Below, piece after piece: positions 25,813 through 33,622 of a stretch of DNA of 64,000 nucleotides. Every line of letters begins with the position of its first letter. Position 1 is the stretch's first letter. Below the pieces are notes generated by a model that was not told the origin of the DNA, did not search any database, and saw only the letters and a list, made by a program, of their open reading frames with translations. The stretch lies in NCBI RefSeq assembly GCF_004364285.1, contig NZ_SOBE01000006.1, positions 1 to 64,000 of the forward strand. The letters are read 5' to 3'. Both the position numbers and the translations under genes were made by a program. This stretch comes from Frigoribacterium sp. PhB116 (lineage in GTDB: Bacteria > Actinomycetota > Actinomycetes > Actinomycetales > Microbacteriaceae).

Positions 25813-25873
25813 GACGAGTTGCCCCGAACCGCTGCCCTGAGCCCCGGGAAGCAGCAGTTCGGGGCAACTCGAC
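25811..25873. repeat. Family B 3'-end palindrome, copy 4
   Basis: Arms 25817-25835 and 25851-25870 pair with core GAGTTGCCCCGAAC / GTTCGGGGCAACTC plus GCTGC/GCAGC. Flanking TCGACG/CGACG extend the symmetry. The spacer between the Imm-5-like gene and the small membrane protein gene contains it. Confidence 0.88.
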
Positions 25874-25911
25874 GCCGCCACTGTCCACTTCGCGAAGGCA
25901 GCCGACCGCGT

Positions 25912-25926
25912 CGCTAGATGCTCTAG
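25912..25926. promoter_or_regulatory. Candidate operator upstream of a small membrane protein
   Basis: GCTAGA-TGC-TCTAGC, a perfect 6-bp inverted repeat with a 3-nt centre, lies about 80 bp before the ATG at 26005. The sequence between (GTGACAAGATGCACATGCATAGAAAT) is AT-rich for this genome and probably holds the promoter; written here in pieces: GTGACA, then TAGAAA 13 nt later. Confidence 0.4.
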
Positions 25927-26004
25927 CCGACCGTGACAAGATGCACATGCATAGAAATCCGACGTCGACCCCATGCAGCGCAGAACTGCCGAGAGGAGCC
26001 CACC

Positions 26005-26151
26005 ATGAGCATCATCCGCCCCACGAGCCCCTTCTCCGAGGTCCGCGACCACGAGCGCCAGGTGACGCTCTTCGTGGTCGCGTCGTCGGCCGTCGCGACC
26101 TGCGCCAGCCTCGTCGTCGGGATGCTCTTCCTCCTCGGCCTCAGCCATTGA
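26005..26151 (+). CDS. Small single-pass membrane protein (48 residues)
   Basis: Begins MSIIRPTSPFSEVRDHERQV and continues into one hydrophobic helix (VVASSAVATCASLVVGMLFL), ending GLSH. GAGAGGAG lies 7 nt before the ATG, the strongest ribosome site nearby. No family recognised. A promoter-like AT-rich tract and its own downstream terminator (26180-26215) suggest a free-standing transcript. Confidence 0.7.
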   Translation: MSIIRPTSPFSEVRDHERQVTLFVVASSAVATCASLVVGMLFLLGLSH

Positions 26152-26179
26152 CACGTCGCCTCCCGCGTTCCGGGACGCC

Positions 26180-26215
26180 GACGGCCCCGCACCCTGACGA
26201 GGGTGCGGGGCCGTC
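26180..26215. terminator. Bidirectional terminator, perfect 16-bp stem
   Basis: Arms 26180-26195 and 26200-26215 are perfect complements (GACGGCCCCGCACCCT) with loop GACG. It is placed between the convergent small membrane protein gene and the LAYTG surface protein gene. Confidence 0.88.
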
Positions 26216-26236
26216 CTGGCGTCGGGGCGACCAGCC

Positions 26237-27544
26237 CTAGGAGCGACGGCCCCGGAGGCGCGACGCAGCCACGGCCACGCTGCCGGCGGCGACGAGACCG
26301 GCGGCCAGCACGAGCCACGCCGACGCGTCCGAGCCGGTGTAGGCGAGGCCCGCCGGGCGCGTCGTGCGCACCGGGACCACGGCGACCGGCGCGACGGCGG
26401 TGGGGACGACGGCGGCCGGCGCCGTCGGGACGGGCAGGACGGGCGCCGCGGCGGCGACCGAGAACTGCACGGGCACGGAGAAGTCGGAGGCGGCGCTCCC
26501 GTCACGACGGAGCACGGCCGCGTCGCTCACGTAGTCTCCGGCGGGCAGCACGAACGACGCCGTGAAGTGCCCGGTCTCGTCGATCGGCACGAGCGTGAAG
26601 GCCACGCCCTCCTCCGGGTCGAACGCGATCGGCTCCTCGTCCGTGACGAACCCAGGGTCGTCGGCCGGGGCCTCGTCCTCCGCGACGCGGACGAGTTCGA
26701 CGCCGTCCGCCTCGTCGGCGACGCCCTCGTCGCTGCCCTGGTCGGGCTCAAGGGACTCGACCAGCGAGGCGTCGACGACGCTGACGAGGGCCACCTGGCC
26801 CGGCTCGCCGTTCTCGCCCTGGACGCTGACGACTCCCGCGGTCGCGGAGACCGGTGCCTCGAGGTGCGGGGCGACGACGAAGGCGCTGACGCGGATCTCG
26901 AGCGAGGCCTCGTTGCCGGACTCGTCGAACACGTTGAGGGTCACGATGTCCGGGACGGCGGCGTCGTTCGGCACGACCACGATGATGGTCGTGTCGCCGT
27001 CGATGCTGAAGGTGAGGCCGGGCGCGGGGCGGATCCAGCTCGAGAGGTCCTCGCCCTGCGATCCGACGAGGCCGACCGTGGCCTCGTCGCCGGGGGTGAA
27101 GCCGACGGTGCCGAAGAAGCTCGCGAAGCCCGGGTGCAGGTCACTGCCGTCCTGCGAGAAGACCTCGGGGGCGTCGACGACGACCTCGTCGCCGCCGTCC
27201 TCGGGGGCCGCCGACGGGGTCGGGGCGACCGGCGCCACGACCTCGGGCTCGGACGGGGCGGCCTCGCCGTCCGCGGCGAGGGTGGTCTCGGCGCGGGGCG
27301 CAACGGGGACGCTCTCGGCGGCGCCTGCCTCGGCAGCGCTGGGCGACACGGGGAGGCTCTCGGCGACGCCGGCCTCGGCAGCGGGCGAGACGGCCGTCGT
27401 CGCGTCGGGGCCCTCCGCCACGACGGACGACGACGCGGGCACGTCGCCGTCGGCGGCGAAGGCCGCGGCGGGCGTGAGGACGAGGGCGGCGGCGAGCGCC
27501 GCCGCGGGCAGGGCGCACGCGCGGATGCGGCGGGAAGTGGTCAC
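26237..27544 (-). CDS. Second cell-wall-anchored protein with LAYTG sorting signal
   Basis: 435 residues. The signal peptide (ALPAAALAAALVLTPAAAFA) leads to a Val/Ala/Glu/Pro-rich stalk (about 35-140) containing two near-identical AEAGxAESxPVxP-type units, then beta-rich repeats (TVGFTPGDEATVGLVGSQGE, VAPHLEAPVSATAGVVSVQG). It ends TRPAGLAYTGSDASAW, a hydrophobic span and RLRGRRS: a class E sortase LAxTG signal nearly identical to that of the protein at 19370-20971. The GTG at 27544 has GGGGGA upstream; the frame is open further but shows no protein-like signal there. Confidence 0.85.
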   Translation of the reverse strand: MTTSRRIRACALPAAALAAALVLTPAAAFAADGDVPASSSVVAEGPDATTAVSPAAEAGVAESLPVSPSAAEAGAAESVPVAPRAETTLAADGEAAPSEPEVVAPVAPTPSAAPEDGGDEVVVDAPEVFSQDGSDLHPGFASFFGTVGFTPGDEATVGLVGSQGEDLSSWIRPAPGLTFSIDGDTTIIVVVPNDAAVPDIVTLNVFDESGNEASLEIRVSAFVVAPHLEAPVSATAGVVSVQGENGEPGQVALVSVVDASLVESLEPDQGSDEGVADEADGVELVRVAEDEAPADDPGFVTDEEPIAFDPEEGVAFTLVPIDETGHFTASFVLPAGDYVSDAAVLRRDGSAASDFSVPVQFSVAAAAPVLPVPTAPAAVVPTAVAPVAVVPVRTTRPAGLAYTGSDASAWLVLAAGLVAAGSVAVAASRLRGRRS

Positions 27545-27753
27545 GGATCCCCCAGGAATCGAGTCGGGTCGAGCCGGAGACGCCCGGCGGACCGACGCTA
27601 GAGCGGCGCGGGGCCCCTCCGCGCCTCCGGGTGCGCCGGGAGGACCGGCCGTGATCCGATCGTGACGAGATCGTCCCCCGTCGGGCACCGAGCGGGGGAC
27701 GGCCGCGGGCGCGCGGCCGCGGAGCGCGAGGGAGCAGGCGCCCAGGGCGGTCC

Positions 27754-28119
27754 TCAACGGGCGCCGGCCGCCTCCTCGTCCACGGCCGGTCTCGCGGCCG
27801 GCCCCGACTTCAGCAGCTTCAGCCCGACGACGCTGCCGACGATCCCCGCGAGCAGCAGCACCCGCACGACCGTGACGGCCTCACCGCCGGTGAGCATGCT
27901 CCAGGTGACGGTGAACGCCGCGCCGAGCCCGGCCCAGATCGCGTACGCGGTGCTGATCGGGATGTGCCGCGTCACCCAGCCGAGCGTCAGCATCGAGGCG
28001 GCGAGGCCGAGCACGAAGACGACGGAGGGGGCGAGCACCGAGAGCCCCTCGCTCCGACCCAGCGCGGTCGCCCAGACCGCCTCGAGCACGGCGCTGACGA
28101 CGAGCACGACCCACGGCAT
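27754..28119 (-). CDS. SMR family efflux subunit (second of a pair)
   Basis: Four-helix small multidrug resistance protein, 121 residues with a charged tail. The conserved Glu of helix 1 is present (VVSAVLEAVWATAL), and the helix 3 motif is TAYAIWAGLGAAFTV. Its ATG overlaps the stop of the preceding SMR gene by one base, so the two are probably subunits of a heterodimeric pump like EbrAB or YkkCD. The divergent TetR gene is the likely repressor. Candidate cargos are guanidinium-like or quaternary cations. Confidence 0.88.
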   Translation of the reverse strand: MPWVVLVVSAVLEAVWATALGRSEGLSVLAPSVVFVLGLAASMLTLGWVTRHIPISTAYAIWAGLGAAFTVTWSMLTGGEAVTVVRVLLLAGIVGSVVGLKLLKSGPAARPAVDEEAAGAR

Positions 28120-28433
28120 CAGCTGACCACCTTGAGGCCGACGACGCAGCCGATCAGCACGGCCAGCAGCAGTGCGCGGGCGACGGTCAGCACCTCTTGG
28201 CCGCGGACGACCGCGATGATCACCGTCAGCACGGCACCGATCCCGACCCAGACGGCGTAGGCCGTGCCGACGGGCAGGTCGTTCATCGCCAGCGCGAGGC
28301 CGACCATGCTCAGGACGAGCGCGACGACGAACAGCGCGGTCGGCCCCTTCTTCGTGAAGTTCCCCGAGGCGCCGAGCGCCGAGGCCCACACGGCCTCGAG
28401 CACCCCCGCGACGATCAACAGCACCCAGGCCAT
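28119..28433 (-). CDS. SMR family efflux subunit (first of a pair, SugE/Gdx-like)
   Basis: 104 residues, four helices. The helix 1 motif VAGVLEAVWASALGASGNFTKKG and the helix 3 motif LPVGTAYAVWVGIGAV point to the SugE/Gdx side of the family, some members of which export guanidinium. The ATG at 28433 is preceded by GGAGAGG; in-frame upstream codons add a non-conserved head. Encoded on a transcript divergent from TetR. Confidence 0.88.
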   Translation of the reverse strand: MAWVLLIVAGVLEAVWASALGASGNFTKKGPTALFVVALVLSMVGLALAMNDLPVGTAYAVWVGIGAVLTVIIAVVRGQEVLTVARALLLAVLIGCVVGLKVVS

Positions 28434-28496
28434 GACGGGCCCCTCTCCTCCGGCGCACCGAGCCGACCTCATGTCGACACCCTGCGCGACTCGTTG

Positions 28497-28545
28497 TCGC
28501 ACAGTCGTGCGGACTCAGTTCTAGCACGTTTTCGCACAGTCGTGC
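28497..28545. promoter_or_regulatory. Two identical TetR-type operator candidates
   Basis: TCGCACAGTCGTGC occurs at 28497-28510 and again at 28532-28545, 35 bp apart. Each contains the palindrome GCAC-AGTC-GTGC. They lie in the 124-bp gap between the divergent SMR pair and the TetR gene, the downstream one 12 bp before the TetR ATG, so TetR could repress both directions. Confidence 0.75.
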
Positions 28546-28557
28546 CAGAATCGACGG

Positions 28558-29181
28558 ATGCCCCGCACCGTTGATCTCGACGACCGCCGCCGCATCGTCG
28601 GCGAAGCCGCCTGGCGGGTGCTGGTCCGGGACGGACCGACGGAGGTGTCCGTCCGCAAGGTCGCCGCCGAGGCCGGGCTGCCTCCTTCATCGCTCCGCTA
28701 CACGTTCCCGACGCAGGCGAGCGTGCGCGACGCCGCGGTCGAGCTGCTGGTGTCGCGGCTGCGCGAGCGCGTCGACCGGGCGGCGGACACGACCGGCGGA
28801 CGCGACGCGGCCCGGGCCGTCCTGCTCGAACTGCTCCCCCTCGACGACGAGCGGCGCGCCGAGATGGAGGTGACCGTCGCCTTCACCGCCCTCGCCCTGA
28901 CCGACCCCTCGCTGCGGACGGCGCACGAGCAGACGCACGCGGCGGTCCGCGACGTCTGCGCGCTGGCGCTGGTGCACCTCGGCACCGACGGCGCGGCCAG
29001 CCCGCGCCCGGCGGGCGGCGCGGCCAGCACCCCCGAGCCGGCCCACGTCGACGTCGAGCTCACCCACGCCGTCGTGGACGGCCTGGCCCTGCACCTGCTC
29101 GCCCAGGCCGTCGGGACCGACGCCTCCTGGGCGGTCACGGCCCTCGACGCGCACCTGGCGCTGCTGGCGCTGCGCCCCTGA
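28558..29181 (+). CDS. TetR family transcriptional regulator
   Basis: 207 residues. The N-terminal helix-turn-helix shows RRRIVGEAAWRVLVRDGPTE, then VSVRKVAAEAGLPPSSLRYT. The variable C-terminal ligand domain carries an Ala/Gly/Pro-rich insertion near 150. No Shine-Dalgarno is evident. Divergent from the SMR pair with two identical operators between them, so it is the probable repressor of that pump and of itself. Confidence 0.9.
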   Translation: MPRTVDLDDRRRIVGEAAWRVLVRDGPTEVSVRKVAAEAGLPPSSLRYTFPTQASVRDAAVELLVSRLRERVDRAADTTGGRDAARAVLLELLPLDDERRAEMEVTVAFTALALTDPSLRTAHEQTHAAVRDVCALALVHLGTDGAASPRPAGGAASTPEPAHVDVELTHAVVDGLALHLLAQAVGTDASWAVTALDAHLALLALRP

Positions 29182-29187
29182 CGCACC

Positions 29188-29247
29188 GCACCGCGTTTCG
29201 TACAACGCACCGCGTCCAGACCCGGTGCGTTGCACGAAACCCGGTGC
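29188..29247. repeat. Type D 3'-end palindrome (23 of 25 bp)
   Basis: Arms 29188-29212 and 29223-29247 pair at 23 of 25 positions with a 10-nt loop. The core is GTTTCGT(A/G)CAACGCACCG. It follows the TetR stop by 6 bp and lies between convergent genes. Confidence 0.88.
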
Positions 29248-29339
29248 GAAGCCGCGCGGCAGCACTGACGGCCAGCCCGCAGGAGGTGCGGCTCGCGTCG
29301 ACAGGCCGCACCCGGCCGCTTGCCGCCCGCACACGCACG

Positions 29340-29366
29340 AACGCCCCCGCGCACGGCGAGGGCGTT
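29340..29366 (-). terminator. Weak terminator hairpin for the minus-strand alcohol dehydrogenase
   Basis: AACGCCC (29340-29346) pairs with GGGCGTT (29360-29366), with partial pairing inside. It lies 21 bp beyond the stop of the minus-strand gene. Confidence 0.5.
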
Positions 29367-29386
29367 GTGCGACCAGCGGGTGAGAC

Positions 29387-30433
29387 CTACGCGAACGTCG
29401 CCGCGTCGATCACGAAGCGGTAGCGCACGTCCGACTTGAGCACGCGGTCGTAGGCCTCGTTGATCTGGTCGGCGCTGATCAGCTCCGTCTCGGGCAGGAT
29501 GCCGTGCTCGGCGCAGAAGTCGAGCATCTCCTGGGTCTCGCGGATGCCGCCGATGGCCGAGCCGGCCCAGCTGCGGCGAGCCGGGATCAGCGCGAACGCG
29601 GGCACCTCGAGGGGCTCCGAGGGGGCACCGACGTTGACGAGGGTGCCGTCGACGGCGAGCAGGCCGAGGTAGGCGCCCATGTCGATCTTGGCCGACACCG
29701 TGTTGACGATCAGGTCGAACGAGTTCGCCAGGTCGGTGAAGGTCTGCTCGTCGCTGGTCGCGTAGTGCGCCTTGGCACCGAAGCGGAGCGAGTCCTCCTT
29801 CTTGGAGGTCGTCTGCGACAGCACGGTCACGTCGGCGCCGAGCGCGGCGGCGATCTTCACGCCCATGTGGCCGAGGCCGCCCATGCCGACGATGGCGACC
29901 TTGGTTCCCTCGGTGACGCCCCAGTGGTGCAGCGGCGAGTAGAGCGTGATGCCGGCGCAGAGCAGCGGCGCGACCTTGTCGTAGTCGAGCGACTCGGGCA
30001 CGCGCAGCACGAAGTCCTCGGTGACGACGACGGCCTGCGAGTAGCCGCCCTGCGTGACGGTGCCGTCGGCGGGGTCGACGCTCGTGTAGGTGCCGGTGTT
30101 GCCCTTCGCGCAGTACTGCTCGTCGCCGCGCTGGCAGTACTCGCACTCGCCGCACGAGTTGACCATGCAGCCGACGCCGACGCGGTCGCCGACCTTGTGC
30201 TTCGTGACCTCGGAGCCGACCTCCGAGACGGTGCCGACGATCTCGTGGCCGACGACCTGCGGGTACTGGATCTCGCCCCACTCGCCACGGACGGTGTGGA
30301 TGTCGCTGTGGCAGATGCCGGCGTAGGCGATGTCGATCATGACGTCCTTCGGGCCGACGTCGCGGCGCTCGATGGTCGTCGGGACGAGGGGCTCGGTGGC
30401 GGACGGTGCCGCGTAGGCCTTGACGGTGCGCAT
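29387..30433 (-). CDS. Zinc-dependent NAD(P) alcohol dehydrogenase (CAD/YahK type)
   Basis: 348 residues. Reduces aldehydes or oxidises primary alcohols with NADP(H). Catalytic zinc ligands are in [15 protein letters not shown] and VVGHEIVG; the structural zinc loop is [15 protein letters not shown]; the coenzyme motif is [14 protein letters not shown]. The full length and the HSDxH pattern are those of cinnamyl-alcohol-dehydrogenase-like YahK/AdhC enzymes. The leader carries a heptamer tandem repeat. AGGAG lies 8 nt before the ATG. Confidence 0.92.
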   Translation of the reverse strand: MRTVKAYAAPSATEPLVPTTIERRDVGPKDVMIDIAYAGICHSDIHTVRGEWGEIQYPQVVGHEIVGTVSEVGSEVTKHKVGDRVGVGCMVNSCGECEYCQRGDEQYCAKGNTGTYTSVDPADGTVTQGGYSQAVVVTEDFVLRVPESLDYDKVAPLLCAGITLYSPLHHWGVTEGTKVAIVGMGGLGHMGVKIAAALGADVTVLSQTTSKKEDSLRFGAKAHYATSDEQTFTDLANSFDLIVNTVSAKIDMGAYLGLLAVDGTLVNVGAPSEPLEVPAFALIPARRSWAGSAIGGIRETQEMLDFCAEHGILPETELISADQINEAYDRVLKSDVRYRFVIDAATFA

Positions 30434-30483
30434 GTGTGCTCCTGTGTTCGTGTTCGGTGATGATGTCGGGAAGTGGAGAAGAA

Positions 30484-30525
30484 GAGGGAAGAGGGAAGAG
30501 GGAAGAGGGAAGAGGGAAGAGAGAA
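30484..30525. repeat. Heptamer tandem repeat GAGGGAA in the alcohol dehydrogenase leader
   Basis: Five perfect GAGGGAA units (30484-30518) and one variant GAGAGAA. On the transcribed minus strand it reads TTCCCTC and lies 51-92 nt upstream of the ATG, where changes in copy number would alter promoter or leader spacing. Confidence 0.92.
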
Positions 30526-30582
30526 GTAAGAAGGAGGCGCGGTTCCGGCTGCGGAGCCCGCCCGCGTCGACGAGGCGCCGCG

Positions 30583-31806
30583 TCACCACCGAGCGGGGAA
30601 GGCGCTGCGCCTGCCCCACACCGTGAGGCCGAGGGCGACGGCCCCTGCTCCCATCATGACGACGGGCAGCACGAGAGGGCCGACCCCGCCGAGCAGCAGC
30701 GCTCCGAGGACACCCGCGGCGAAGATGGCGACGTTGAAGGCGACCGGCAGGAACGAGTTCGCGACGTCCGCCTCCGCGCCTCCTGCGGTGGTCAGCGCCG
30801 CCTGCAGCTGGGCCGAGGCTCCCCCGAAGGTCAGTCCCCAGAGCACGGAGGCGGCGAGCACCGCGGCCGGGGACGCCTGGCCTACCAGCAGCACGGCCCC
30901 CGCGACGACGAACAGGGCGACGCTGCCGTGCAGCAGGGGCCGGGGGTGTCGGTCGAGCAGCGCGCCGGTGACGACGATGCCGCCGATCGACGAGACCCCG
31001 TAGACGAGCAGCGTCAGGTCGACGCCGAGGCCCGAGCCGCCGGCCCGCAGGTACGGCGCGACGTACGTGTAGATCGTGTTGTGCGCGATCATCCACGCGG
31101 CGATGACGGCCAGGATCACGACGACCCCGGGGAGGCGGAGGACGCGGCCGAGCGGGAGGCGGCCCGAGGCCGGGGCGGGCGCCGGGGTCGCGTCGGGCAC
31201 CACGGCGAGCACGAGCACGAGGGCGACGAGCCCGATCAGGCTGAGGCCGCCGAACGACCAGCGCCAGTCGAGGGTCGTGCCGAGCCAGGAGCCGAGGGGC
31301 GTCCCGAACGCGAAGCCGACGGGAGCTCCCGCCGAGACGATCGCGAGCGCGCGACCCGCGCTGCCGGGCGGGCTGATGCGGCGGCCGTACACGGCGAGCA
31401 TGCCCCAGATCGTGCCCGAGAAGGCCCCGGCGACGAACCGGGACGCGAGTGCGACGCCGACCGTCGGGGCGAAGGCGGTCACGACGTTCGCGAGGACGAG
31501 CCCGGCGAGCGCCGCCGCGAGCACGGGGCGACGCCGCAGCCCACGGGTGAGCGTGATCGCGGGGACGGTCGCGACGACGGTGCCCAGCGCGTACGCGCTG
31601 ATGAGCAGCCCGACGGTGCCCTCGCCCGTGTCGAGCCCGGACGCGATCTGCGGCAGCAGCCCGGCCGGCATCGTCTCCATGGCGACGAGCACGAAGCCGA
31701 TCGTCGCGAGCACGACGAGCGAGAACAGCGGCAGACGGGTCGGGGTCGACGTACCGGGCTCGCCCGAGAGGGCGACGTCGGCAGCGGGCGCGGGCGCGTT
31801 CGTCAG
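30583..31806 (-). CDS. MFS exporter (DHA1 family) with probable CTG start
   Basis: 407 residues if started at the CTG at 31804-31806. Twelve segments; motif A after helix 2 is [11 protein letters not shown], and the exporter motif C-like stretch is [21 protein letters not shown]. The nearest standard start, a GTG at 31713, would cut helix 1 ([19 protein letters not shown]) in half; no ATG/GTG/TTG lies between it and the upstream in-frame stop (31894-31896). GAGAGGA sits exactly 6 nt before the CTG, and the resulting head ([12 protein letters not shown]) is a normal MFS N-terminus. Drug or sugar efflux; cargo unknown. Confidence 0.8.
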   Translation of the reverse strand: MTNAPAPAADVALSGEPGTSTPTRLPLFSLVVLATIGFVLVAMETMPAGLLPQIASGLDTGEGTVGLLISAYALGTVVATVPAITLTRGLRRRPVLAAALAGLVLANVVTAFAPTVGVALASRFVAGAFSGTIWGMLAVYGRRISPPGSAGRALAIVSAGAPVGFAFGTPLGSWLGTTLDWRWSFGGLSLIGLVALVLVLAVVPDATPAPAPASGRLPLGRVLRLPGVVVILAVIAAWMIAHNTIYTYVAPYLRAGGSGLGVDLTLLVYGVSSIGGIVVTGALLDRHPRPLLHGSVALFVVAGAVLLVGQASPAAVLAASVLWGLTFGGASAQLQAALTTAGGAEADVANSFLPVAFNVAIFAAGVLGALLLGGVGPLVLPVVMMGAGAVALGLTVWGRRSAFPARW

Positions 31807-32087
31807 GACGGGTCCTCTCAGGGTCGAGGGCAGGGGCGCGCTGCGGTCAGCAGCAGCGGTAGGAGGAGGAGGGGGCGACGCCGACCTGCGGCGTCACGCC
31901 TCACGCTACGCACGCGCCCCGCAGGCTGACAGGCACTGCCAGGGCACCCCTCCCGACGAGCGCTCCTTCTCCGCTCCTCTGGCTGGTGTCAACCCCTCCA
32001 GGTGAACGGCAGGTGTCATTTGCGTGAACTGCAACCTTGTGTTCAGCTATGAGTTCGCCCACACCGCCGTGGACGAGGAAGGCCGAG

Positions 32088-33521
32088 ATGACCACCGACC
32101 ACCGCGCCCCGCGCACCCCCACCGAGACGTCGTCGCGACGAGGGCTGACCGCCTTCCTCGCGGCCCCGCCGCCCGCTCCCCGACTCGACGACGCGACCGT
32201 CGCCCGTCGCTACCCGCGCCTCCGGCTGCAGGTGTTCCTGGGCATCTTCATCGGCTACGCCGCGTACTACCTGATCCGCAACAACGTGCCGCTCGTGTCG
32301 ACGATCCTCAAGGACGAGAACGGCTTCAGCACCGTCGGCCTCGGCGTCATCACCAACGGCGTGCTGCTCGCCTACGGCTTCAGCAAGTTCCTCAGTGCGA
32401 TCGTGAGCGACAAGAGCAGCGCGCGGTTCTTCCTGCCGATCGGTCTCGCACTCTCGGCCCTCGCGAACCTGTTCATCGCCTTCGTCCCCGCGGTGGGCGC
32501 CTCCGTCGCGTTCTTCGCCGTGGTGATGATCTTCAACGGGTTCTTCCAGGGCATGGGCTGGCCGCCCAGCGGCCGCACCCTGGTGCACTGGTTCTCCACC
32601 TCCGAGCGCGGCGGCAAGACCGCGATCTGGAACGTCGCGCACAACGTGGGAGGCGCGGGTGCCGGAGGCCTCGCCGGTGTCGCGCTCGCGTCGTTCGGCA
32701 CCTGGCAGAGCGTGTTCTGGTTCCCCGCGGTCGTCTGCCTCGTCATCGCGGTCGTCGCGCTGGTGCTGCTGCGCGACACCCCCGAGTCCGAGGGCCTGCC
32801 GCCCATCGAGGAGTACCGGAACGACCCGGCCCCCGTCGAGACCGACGCCGCCGACGAGGGCGCCTCGACCTGGTCGACGATCCGCCGCTACGTGCTCACG
32901 AACCGCACCATGGTGAACCTGGCCCTGGCCAACGTGTTCGTCTACACGCTGCGCTACGGGGTGCTCGTCTGGGCGCCGGTCTACCTGTCCGAGGTGCGCG
33001 GCGCGAGCCTCGGCGAGGGCATCGCCGGGTTCTCGCTGTTCGAGCTGGCCGGGATCCCCGGCACCCTGCTCTGCGGCTACATCAGCGACAAGGTGTTCAA
33101 GGGCCGCCGCTCCCCCACGGGCATCCTGTTCATGACCGCGGTCGCCGTCGCCGTCGCCGTCTACTGGCTGTCGCCGGTCGAGGGCCCGCTCTGGATCTCG
33201 CTCGCCATGCTCGTCGCCATCGGCGGCCTCATCTACGGCCCGGTCATGCTGATCGGCCTGCAGGCGCTCGACCTCAGCCCGCGCTCGGTCGCCGGCACCG
33301 CGGCCGGGTTCACGGGGCTGTTCGGCTACGTGCTCGGCGCGACGCTCGCCTCCACCGGCATCGGCCTGGCCGTCCACGCGTTCGGCTGGGACGTCACCTT
33401 CGTGCTGATCCTCGCCTGCGTGGTGCTCGCCATCGTGCTGCTGGCGGTCGTCGGCCGCGACGAGCGCGCGCTGAACGAGCGCAAGCGCGCCCGTGACGCC
33501 GAGGAGGCGGAGGCCCGCTAG
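32088..33521 (+). CDS. MFS transporter of the organophosphate:phosphate antiporter family (GlpT/UhpT-like)
   Basis: 477 residues, 12 segments. The family signature near helix 1 is GYAAYYLIRNNVPL, followed by GVLLAYGFSKFLSAIVSDK and FFQGMGWPPSGRTLVHWFS, typical of GlpT/UhpT/PgtP. It imports a sugar phosphate or glycerol-3-phosphate in exchange for phosphate. The ATG at 32088 has AGGAAGG upstream; an ATG 39 nt earlier lacks one. Followed by a strong terminator (33563-33600), so probably monocistronic. Confidence 0.9.
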   Translation: MTTDHRAPRTPTETSSRRGLTAFLAAPPPAPRLDDATVARRYPRLRLQVFLGIFIGYAAYYLIRNNVPLVSTILKDENGFSTVGLGVITNGVLLAYGFSKFLSAIVSDKSSARFFLPIGLALSALANLFIAFVPAVGASVAFFAVVMIFNGFFQGMGWPPSGRTLVHWFSTSERGGKTAIWNVAHNVGGAGAGGLAGVALASFGTWQSVFWFPAVVCLVIAVVALVLLRDTPESEGLPPIEEYRNDPAPVETDAADEGASTWSTIRRYVLTNRTMVNLALANVFVYTLRYGVLVWAPVYLSEVRGASLGEGIAGFSLFELAGIPGTLLCGYISDKVFKGRRSPTGILFMTAVAVAVAVYWLSPVEGPLWISLAMLVAIGGLIYGPVMLIGLQALDLSPRSVAGTAAGFTGLFGYVLGATLASTGIGLAVHAFGWDVTFVLILACVVLAIVLLAVVGRDERALNERKRARDAEEAEAR

Positions 33522-33562
33522 GCGGGACCACCTGCGCTCGTCGCACGCGTACCTCCCCCAGA

Positions 33563-33600
33563 ACGACGAACCTCCGTGATCTTCCGCGGAGGTTCGTCGT
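33563..33600. terminator. Terminator, perfect 14-bp stem
   Basis: Arms 33563-33576 and 33587-33600 (ACGACGAACCTCCG and its complement) with a 10-nt loop, followed by TT. Placed between the convergent transporter and SGNH-like genes. Confidence 0.85.
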
Positions 33601-33622
33601 TTCCACGTCGGGACGGCGCCCC

